Both the position numbers and the translations under genes were made by a program. A stretch of DNA of 64,000 bases. Origin: Stentor roeselii. Lineage: Eukaryota; Ciliophora; Heterotrichea; Heterotrichida; Stentoridae. Of the stretch, positions 57,751 through 64,000 are shown piece after piece; the stretch's first letter is position 1, and the number at the start of each line of letters is the position of its first letter. The stretch is taken from the NCBI GenBank assembly GCA_006503475.1, contig RSEH01000016.1, positions 124,001-188,000 on the forward strand, read 5' to 3'. The notes below the pieces were generated by a model, which was not told the DNA's origin, did not search any database, and was given only the letters and a program-made list of their open reading frames with translations.

Positions 57751-59799
57751 TTAATTATAGTTAAAAGCCCTTTGCAGTGAAATAGGAGTTCTTACCCTGT
57801 TATCCCTGGACATTCCTACATTTTCAACCCTATTCGAATTGCTCTCATTAGCAAGGATATCCAACTGATTCATACTAAACTCGACGATTCCAGGAGTGAT
57901 CGAGTTATACCCGCTACGAGCAGCATTCATAATAAAAATTTTGTTATTCTTCCTAGAAAGTGCCACAGGATAAACCGTTTCAGTGATTTCAGGAAGAGTC
58001 TTCTGACAGTCTTCAATTCTATAACTACAGTCATACCCACTATGCAGATCTTCCACATTATCTTCAATCCGAAACAAAAAAATCCAGTGACTTGCCGATC
58101 CTCCTAAAATCGCTATTTGTCTATTCGTAATAGGAAAAAGGCCAATTCTCGCCATAGGTCTGGGCAAAGCAACATTGAGCAGTTCCCATTTATTGACAGA
58201 GATCGAGTAGCGTTCTATCGTGTTTCCCGTCGGGTTCAGCGGAAGTCCTCCGAAGACGAAAATGTACTTCGCGTCGAGACCAGTGCAAGCAGCAGCGTCA
58301 TGTCTAACATAGTACATTGGCGCGATTGACTGCCATTTGCGTGTCGATATCGCGACTCGCTCGCAGCTGTTCAAGCCAGGCTTGCCTCCCATGACGTAAA
58401 CGAACTTGTCGACGTAAAGACAAGCCAAGCTTTCGCGGGGAGTGAGCATGCTTGAGAACTTGGATAATGTGTTGTATTTTTCTGGAGAAAACATCCAAAC
58501 CTCTTTACTTTCAGTCCCTGTCGTCTTGGATCGCCCGCCTAGGATTAATATTGATGCTGAGGGCAGGTAGACTAGTCTTGAATTCCAGTGAAAGCTCCAA
58601 TATTCGTCGTCTTCTTCTAATTGTTTCACGTTTCTTAAGGTTATGTGGTCCCAAAGGTTTCTGTCTGTGTCGTATTTCCATACGTTTCTTCCGTGCCATT
58701 CAAAGTAAAATAAGAACTTTTCGTTGAATTTTTCTAGATATGACACCTGGTCCATGTGAAGGAACTGGTCGATTAACTCGTTTTCACAGAGAGAGTTTAG
58801 AAGAGATAGAATTGGTGCCATTCGCACTGCGGTGTTTAAATATGATGAGCTTCGAACGTACATCCCTTGCAACACCCAGCGACTATTAAAAATAGGTGTA
58901 CCAGGGACAATATTTTCCTTTTTGCCTGACGCAAATGTAAAATAATTACTATATATTTCCATCACTTTTTTTAACTCATAAGCATCAAAAGGAAAATAGT
59001 GAACAGCATCATCTTTATGAAAATCAAACGGTTCAGTAATATGAATAGGCTTCACATATCTCAAAGCCGTGATTGACTGATGCTGGAAGGCAAGAATAGT
59101 AAACTCATATTTCGCATCTGTTTTAAAGCAACGCTTTGCATCAAACTTAAAAACTTCTCCATCCCGAAACTGTGCATAACATGCATTCGCAATGACTTCA
59201 TCAGGAATAACAGAATGTGCAGTAATACATAAATGTTCATTAAGCAAAAAGCCCAGTCCATTCGGTTTCCCGAAACTTCTCGATGCAGAATCATATCCAA
59301 ATCCCAGATAATAAATCGCGAAAACTGCCCGAATCTTGTCCTTCGGCGGAGGAATCGGCTTTAAAAGCTTTTCTCTGTAATGGTTGCTGGTTATTATTGG
59401 GTTCAGGTCCAGGTGAGGCCTTTCGACCCCTCCGTAGCCGATCTCAATTGACGGTGAATTTTTTTGGTGGCCTTCAGCGTCGTTAAGTCTGGAGACCACG
59501 TTGGAACTGTTGTGGAAGTAATCTGGACTTTTGTTGGTTTTTCGAATCAGGTTCGGAGTGCTTTGGTTTGAACCGAATCGACGAGATACGGTGAATGAGT
59601 TTAGGTTGTGCTTTGGACTGGTTATTATGTTTTCACCTAATTTTGATAAGGTCTGGTTACGGCTTGACATGTGGCCTGATGGAAACTCAGGGATTTTTAA
59701 AGGCTGGTCGTGTGGAGGCATCGGCTTCAAATAATCAGGGGAACGGGATTGAGACTCGTAAGGTCTGTTGAAATTTTGAAAATGTTGCTGGCTCAGCAT
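57751..59799 (-). CDS. Trypsin-fold pseudoprotease fused to a kelch propeller (682 aa)
   Basis: After a Pro/Ser-rich N-terminus (~130 aa), residues ~150-340 follow the trypsin-like (S1/S6) pattern: GLGFLLNEHLCITAHSV with the His in place, KYEFTILAF where Asp is expected, and VPGTPIFNSRWVLQGMY where GxSGxPVF is expected. The Asp is replaced by Glu and the nucleophile Ser by Pro, so catalysis is unlikely. Residues ~360-640 form kelch repeats (LVYLPSASILILGGRSK, CLYVDKFVYVMGGKPG, KYIFVFGGLPL, QIAILGGSAS). This is probably a scaffold using both modules for binding. Stop TAA. Confidence 0.8.
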   Translation of the reverse strand: MLSQQHFQNFNRPYESQSRSPDYLKPMPPHDQPLKIPEFPSGHMSSRNQTLSKLGENIITSPKHNLNSFTVSRRFGSNQSTPNLIRKTNKSPDYFHNSSNVVSRLNDAEGHQKNSPSIEIGYGGVERPHLDLNPIITSNHYREKLLKPIPPPKDKIRAVFAIYYLGFGYDSASRSFGKPNGLGFLLNEHLCITAHSVIPDEVIANACYAQFRDGEVFKFDAKRCFKTDAKYEFTILAFQHQSITALRYVKPIHITEPFDFHKDDAVHYFPFDAYELKKVMEIYSNYFTFASGKKENIVPGTPIFNSRWVLQGMYVRSSSYLNTAVRMAPILSLLNSLCENELIDQFLHMDQVSYLEKFNEKFLFYFEWHGRNVWKYDTDRNLWDHITLRNVKQLEEDDEYWSFHWNSRLVYLPSASILILGGRSKTTGTESKEVWMFSPEKYNTLSKFSSMLTPRESLACLYVDKFVYVMGGKPGLNSCERVAISTRKWQSIAPMYYVRHDAAACTGLDAKYIFVFGGLPLNPTGNTIERYSISVNKWELLNVALPRPMARIGLFPITNRQIAILGGSASHWIFLFRIEDNVEDLHSGYDCSYRIEDCQKTLPEITETVYPVALSRKNNKIFIMNAARSGYNSITPGIVEFSMNQLDILANESNSNRVENVGMSRDNRVRTPISLQRAFNYN

Positions 59800-61623
59800 A
59801 TTATTAGTATAAAATTTTAAAGATTTTTTAGGATTTAGGATTGATTTTAATTTTTAGGATATTTTTCAGGTCTTCGAAATTTTAATGGTGATGAGATATT
59901 CTTTTTGATTTCATTCAAATTTAGGTTTTTACTGATTACGACTTTTCCATAAATTTTGAATTAAGATAGTCTTTTCAATGAAAATTCTCTTGGTTTTTTA
60001 ATGCAGATCTTTTCTACATTATTATCAGTATTTCGTTTAAGTTATTATGAAAACATTGCTTATTTCCTCTTTTATGTAAAGTTATGAACTTTGGCAATTG
60101 GTAGATTGAATCAATTTCCTTATTAAGGTTGTTTAAACAGCAGAGTAGTTGCCAATCTTGCTGATATAAATCACCTCGCTACTAGCAGGCGCGCTGATTA
60201 AGAGCATCCTTAAATTGGAGTAGAGGTCATTTTGTTTTGCAACTTCAATCATTCCATGTGGGTTGGCCTAGATCTGTTCTGATCTTGAATCAACTTTAAT
60301 TCTGATTTCAGCAAATATGGGAAACTGATTTAAAAATATTGGAAAAAATTACAACCCAATGGCCCGTTGCCTTTGATCTTTGCAAACAGATGCCAGCCTT
60401 TTTTTTATCTGAAAATTCGCTTTTATTATGGTGATTTTTTTATGGAGTTTATGTTCTTTTGGTTTTAAACCTGTTCATGAATGTGATTCACTATAATATA
60501 TAATTGCTGAAGTTTCATGCTTTTAATTTCTCATAGGTTTATTCAGAGTCCTTTCCTTTGAAGATATATCTAAAGTACTTTTAGCGTTTGTTGAGGACTA
60601 GCATGAAAAGATTGACTATAAGTTAAACTCTAGTTTATAAAGACTATTATGAAATTAGATTAGTTGGATAACTCAAAATTATCTAAATAATAATAAAATT
60701 TGAGTCATTTAAATACACTATTCTTGGTTTAGAGTGGTCTTTATGCAGGTTATTAGTCAGACTGAGCTTTTTATTTTACTTTTTATTTAATAGCTTGTAT
60801 AATATTTTTGGTTAAGTCTTGACAGTGTTTAAATTTGGGAAGCTTCAACTGGTTTCAGATGATAATTTCGAATGTATTAATTTTATATCATTTTTTATTA
60901 TTTTTTAACACTTTGATTATTTGAATTATTAGAATACAATTTAATATTTAAGAATTGAAAGTTCATAGACCTCGGTATTTTTTTTATGGGCTTTTCTTTA
61001 GTTATTTTTAATGAAGTCAGTTTTAGAATTGTTTTATGGAGTTCTGAAATGAATATTGAAATCTATTTAATCCATTCAAAATATTAAAATTTAAATATAA
61101 TTGATTAGTGGCCTCAAGTATATTCATGATTAGAATCTGGAGGATTTTAGTTTTTTTTTATAGGGCAATTATAAGTTGTAAAAAATATATTTTAGACTAT
61201 AAGACTTTACACTAATAGAAAATTTCAAAATATTTTGTGTTCTAATGAAATCAATTAATCCCAGCATCATTCAGTGTAACTTAGTATTAAAAACATTATC
61301 ATTATCCCAAATCTACTCTATATAAAATTTTTCTAATCAAAAGTTCCTAAACTACTTTACCAAAGTAAGTTCTTTTATTGATATCTTTTAATACTCTTTA
61401 GTTTCAATCTTCCAAAGATTTTCATAAAATCTTAAATTAAAAGTCCATGAAAAACTTTAAAATAAAACCATAAGAAAATTTCAAATTTTCTCCCTCAGTT
61501 AACCAAAACTCATAAAACAATCAAAAGCATTTCTTTACTCAATTAACTTCTTCCTAAATTTCAATCAAGATATCTAAACAACTTTGCATTAACCCAAACC
61601 CATTAAGACCCAATCTACTTTAT
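59800..61623. other. 1.8-kb AT-rich gene-free interval with a GC-richer islet
   Basis: No convincing ORF on either strand. Mostly AT-rich and structureless by eye, except 60121-60405, where G+C is clearly higher and a T8 run closes the segment (separate entry). Confidence 0.5.
60121..60405 (+). other. GC-richer islet ending in a T8 run, possible Pol III ncRNA
   Basis: About 285 bp with clearly higher G+C than its surroundings (e.g. CTACTAGCAGGCGCGCTG, CATGTGGGTTGGCCTAGATC), ending in CCTTTTTTTTAT, which would serve as a Pol III terminator on the + strand. No frame is open through it. I could not match it to tRNA, U snRNA, SRP or RNase P signatures. Confidence 0.25.
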
Positions 61624-62034
61624 CTAAAGATCAATCTCATCCTTTTGCTTTTTATCCTTACTTTTATTCCGAGCCCTTTCAGCAATAAGCTTTCTCTTGT
61701 CATTAAACTTCTTAGTAAGTGTCAAGTCACTTTCCTTGACAAACTTTCCCAGGTCTAAATTGATGAAATCAGAGTAAAGACTAAAATCATGAATATTTTG
61801 AAAATTAAACTTTTTGACGTGCTCTGTTTTCAAGTTTCGAATACAAGAATAAAAAGCTTGCTCGATAGCCTTTGACGTGACTTTCATAACATCCAGTTCC
61901 GGGTAAGCTTCGACGTGTTTTTGTATTTCTTCAGCCAGGCCCTGAACATAGTTGGAAGCAAAAAGATAACAATAGTCGTCAGTTTTTTCCTCCGACAACC
62001 CAGAAACAAGAGTTACGATAATAAACACAAACAT
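61624..62034 (-). CDS. Small secretory-pathway protein with signal peptide (136 aa)
   Basis: Begins MFVFIIVTLVSGLSEE, a short signal peptide. The body has three cysteines and helical charged segments, then a Lys-rich tail (RARNKSKDKKQKDEIDL). The final EIDL vaguely resembles ER-retrieval signals but is not canonical KDEL. No family recognised. 39 bp from the divergent polo kinase start. Stop TAG. Confidence 0.65.
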   Translation of the reverse strand: MFVFIIVTLVSGLSEEKTDDYCYLFASNYVQGLAEEIQKHVEAYPELDVMKVTSKAIEQAFYSCIRNLKTEHVKKFNFQNIHDFSLYSDFINLDLGKFVKESDLTLTKKFNDKRKLIAERARNKSKDKKQKDEIDL

Positions 62035-62073
62035 TTTATTCGTTTTTTAATCATTTTGTTTACGTCTTATTAT

Positions 62074-63732
62074 ATGGAAAGAAACCCTGAGGAAAATAAA
62101 GTGGTTGTTGAGGAGAAGATCAACAAAAGTAATGGAGAAACTGTCAATATTCATTATAAAAAAGGAAAATATCTTGGAAAAGGAGGATTTGCAAGGGTTT
62201 ATGAGTTCTGCCAGGTTGAGAATCAAAAAGTTACAGCTGCGAAAATTATTCCTAAAAGTAATCTTACCAGATCTAGTACAAGGAGGAAACTGATGAGTGA
62301 GATTAAAATTCATAGAAGTTTACATCATGTAAATATCGTTGGCTTCGAACATTATTTTGAAGACGCTGAAAATGTTTACATTTTGTTAGAACTTTGTACT
62401 AATGAGACTATGAATGATTTGTTAAAAAGAAGGAAAAGACTCACGGAAATTGAAGTTCAGTGTTATTTACTTCAGATAATATCAGGATTGAACTACTTAC
62501 ACGGTCGTAAAATCGTTCATCGAGATTTAAAACTCGGAAATTTTTTCCTATCAGAAAAAATGGAAGTAAAACTAGGAGATTTCGGGTTAGCAGCATTGAT
62601 CCGACACGAAGGCGACAGACGAAAAACAATCTGCGGTACTCCAAACTACATAGCTCCAGAAGTTCTAGACGGTAATGGCCATTCCTACGAAGTAGATATC
62701 TGGGCTGTAGGGATAGTCGCATACACTCTTCTCGTCGGCAAGCCTCCATTCGAGACAACCGAGGTGAAAACGACTTACCGTCGTATAAAAATGAATGCAT
62801 TTTCCTACCCAGAAAACGTGATAATAAGTGAAGTAAGCAAAGACCTGATAAACAGAATTCTGATAACCGAGCCTTCAAATCGTCTCACCTTATCACAGAT
62901 CTTAAACCATGACTTTTTCCATCAAACCAACACGATTCCTAAACTTTTACCTTCTTCAACATTAGCCTGCCCTCCATCTTCCATATTTTTAAAGCAATAT
63001 TATCCGGCACAATTGAACCAGACAGGAAATTCATCGAAAATAGTGGAAAGTTCTAATAATATACCGAAAAACTCTCCAAGAGCTCTTAGAGAAGAAATAG
63101 CAAATGCTGAAAAAAATCAGAAAAAAGAAGAAAAAAATTCAAAGTCGCCTTCGGCTCATCCTGTTGAAGTTAACGTGATTAAATGGGCTGACTATAGCAA
63201 CAAGTATGGACTTGGGTACCTGCTAAGCAATGGAGCCACTGGAGTCTTTTTTAATGACGCTAGCAAGATTCTACATTCTAAAAGAAGTGAAAATTTTAGA
63301 TACTTCGAAAGGAAATCAGGGGAAAAAGTTGATTCTTGTGAAGTACATTCTTTAACTGACCCGCCCAGTGAACTGAAGAAAAAGGTGACTTTGTTAAACC
63401 ACTTCAAAAATCTTTTAGAGCAAGGGATAAGAGAAGACTTGGAAATTGTCGGGTCTGATGACAGTGTGCATGTCAAGAAATGGACTAAGACAAAGCACGC
63501 GATTCTTTTCAGACTCAGCAACAAGATCGTCCAGGTAAAGTTCCAAGATCGAACTGAAATAATCCTATCATCAGAAACACGAATGGTAAGCTACACCAAC
63601 AAAAACGAAGAAAAAGCCATCTTTCAACTAGCCTACGCCTTAGAAAGTGAAAACACCGAGATGACAAAAAGGTTAAAATACACAAAAGAACTATTATCCA
63701 AAATGCTAAAGAAAAACCAAGAAGATTCTTAA
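62074..63732 (+). CDS. PLK: Polo-like kinase with polo-box domain (552 aa)
   Basis: ATG 62074 follows TATTAT and gives a normal N-terminus; the frame extends upstream without credible sequence. Kinase domain at about 30-290: GKGGFARVYEF, AAKIIPKS, HRDLKLGN, DFGLAAL, CGTPNYIAPEVL. The polo-box domain at about 370-545 has PB1 KWADYSNKYGLGYLLSNG (with the phosphopeptide-pocket Trp) and PB2 KHAILFRLSNKIVQVKF. In PB2 the usual H-x-K phosphate pincer (QDHTKLIL in human PLK1) reads QDRTEIIL. PLKs control mitosis and centriole or basal-body duplication. Stop TAA. Confidence 0.93.
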   Translation: MERNPEENKVVVEEKINKSNGETVNIHYKKGKYLGKGGFARVYEFCQVENQKVTAAKIIPKSNLTRSSTRRKLMSEIKIHRSLHHVNIVGFEHYFEDAENVYILLELCTNETMNDLLKRRKRLTEIEVQCYLLQIISGLNYLHGRKIVHRDLKLGNFFLSEKMEVKLGDFGLAALIRHEGDRRKTICGTPNYIAPEVLDGNGHSYEVDIWAVGIVAYTLLVGKPPFETTEVKTTYRRIKMNAFSYPENVIISEVSKDLINRILITEPSNRLTLSQILNHDFFHQTNTIPKLLPSSTLACPPSSIFLKQYYPAQLNQTGNSSKIVESSNNIPKNSPRALREEIANAEKNQKKEEKNSKSPSAHPVEVNVIKWADYSNKYGLGYLLSNGATGVFFNDASKILHSKRSENFRYFERKSGEKVDSCEVHSLTDPPSELKKKVTLLNHFKNLLEQGIREDLEIVGSDDSVHVKKWTKTKHAILFRLSNKIVQVKFQDRTEIILSSETRMVSYTNKNEEKAIFQLAYALESENTEMTKRLKYTKELLSKMLKKNQEDS

Positions 63733-63841
63733 GAACCTTCAAAACCATGTAGTTTACCTTAAAGCCATCTTCTTTTCCATCACTTTTCCCATAGTTCCAC
63801 TTAAAACAAATATCTAAAAGAGCGAAGAAATTCTAATATAA

Positions 63842-64000
63842 ATGTCAAACAACGACCGACAACCTTTAGTAGAAAATAATGTCCCGCCTCCTCAGTCCTA
63901 CCCTCCAGCGAACTACCCTCCTCCCGGCTACCCTCAGGCCAACCCCTACCCAGGAGGTAGCCAGTACCCTCCTCCGAATCAGTACCCTCCTCAGAACCAA
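63842..64000 (+). CDS. Pro/Tyr-rich N-terminus of a protein running off the window (3' partial)
   Basis: ATG 63842 follows AATATAA and is open to the window end (53 codons). It reads MSNNDRQPLVENN and then repeated YPP, PYPGG and QYPPPNQ units. Such N-termini occur in penta-EF-hand, annexin and small membrane proteins (LITAF, rhodopsin-tail-like). The family cannot be chosen from the visible part. Confidence 0.75.
   Translation, partial: MSNNDRQPLVENNVPPPQSYPPANYPPPGYPQANPYPGGSQYPPPNQYPPQNQ

Noticed and set aside
60256-60300. Pol III A-box/B-box-like strings suggesting a tRNA
   Set aside because: Spacing and the lack of acceptor-stem pairing exclude a tRNA.
61915-62073. N-terminal extension of the polo kinase frame
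   Set aside because: It overlaps the opposite-strand secretory gene and the family's normal N-terminus begins near 62074.

Overview
The window looks like a macronuclear genome segment from a heterotrich ciliate, most probably Stentor. Three things in the sequence point there. Coding regions are interrupted by extremely short GT..AG introns: I placed 17, of which 14 are 15 nt, one is 16 nt and two fit only as 14 nt (or 17 nt for one of them). The genes read in the standard code, ending almost always in TAA or TAG, with no in-frame TGA used as tryptophan. The DNA is AT-rich, and most genes are separated by only a few to a few dozen bases. The gene content (large membrane PAS protein, several ion channels, centriole/cilium proteins, RING/TRAF/FHA proteins, polo kinase) also fits a free-living ciliate.

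Layout. 1-580 is the 3' end of a membrane protein. 581-1995 is gene-free but contains a stretch resembling mitochondrial-type LSU rRNA domain V. 2-7.8 kb holds a cyclic-nucleotide-gated-type K+ channel and coiled-coil or unknown proteins. 8.0-10.4 kb is one gene built by tandem duplication of an intron-carrying C2HC zinc-finger unit. 10.4-21 kb has the U3 snoRNP protein MPP10, a TPX2-motif protein, a TPH-like coiled-coil protein, an EF-hand protein, a cysteine-rich secreted protein and a BEACH-WD40 protein of the NSMAF/FAN type. 21-33 kb has a coiled-coil protein, an SK-type K+ channel, a TRIM-like RING/B-box protein, the NatB subunit NAA25, a twin-CX9C protein, two divergent RING-CH genes (one fused to an AlgH/UPF0301 domain, one to FHA domains) and a WD40 protein. 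33-54 kb has a secreted GH16 glucanase, a WD40-TRP-type channel fusion, a SAS-4/CPAP homologue, an RCC1-repeat protein, a TRAF-type zinc-finger protein, a four-TM protein, a HAUS1-like coiled coil, an ELMO-domain protein, a 1363-aa multipass PAS protein and a DnaJ with a perfect heat-shock element upstream. 54-64 kb is sparser: two long AT-rich gene-free stretches flank a RING/TRAF protein, an unknown protein and a pseudoprotease-kelch fusion. It ends with a small secreted protein, a polo-like kinase and the start of a Pro/Tyr-rich protein.

There is no operon logic; neighbours alternate strands. Several genes converge on microtubule, centriole and cilium biology (SAS-4, TPX2 motif, polo kinase, HAUS1-like, TPH-like). 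Four encode membrane sensors or channels (CNG-type, SK-type, WD40-TRP, PAS). The most notable structural feature is compaction: two divergent gene pairs have start codons only 5 bp apart, and two convergent genes have directly abutting stop codons. No transposons, CRISPR arrays or tRNA genes were recognised.
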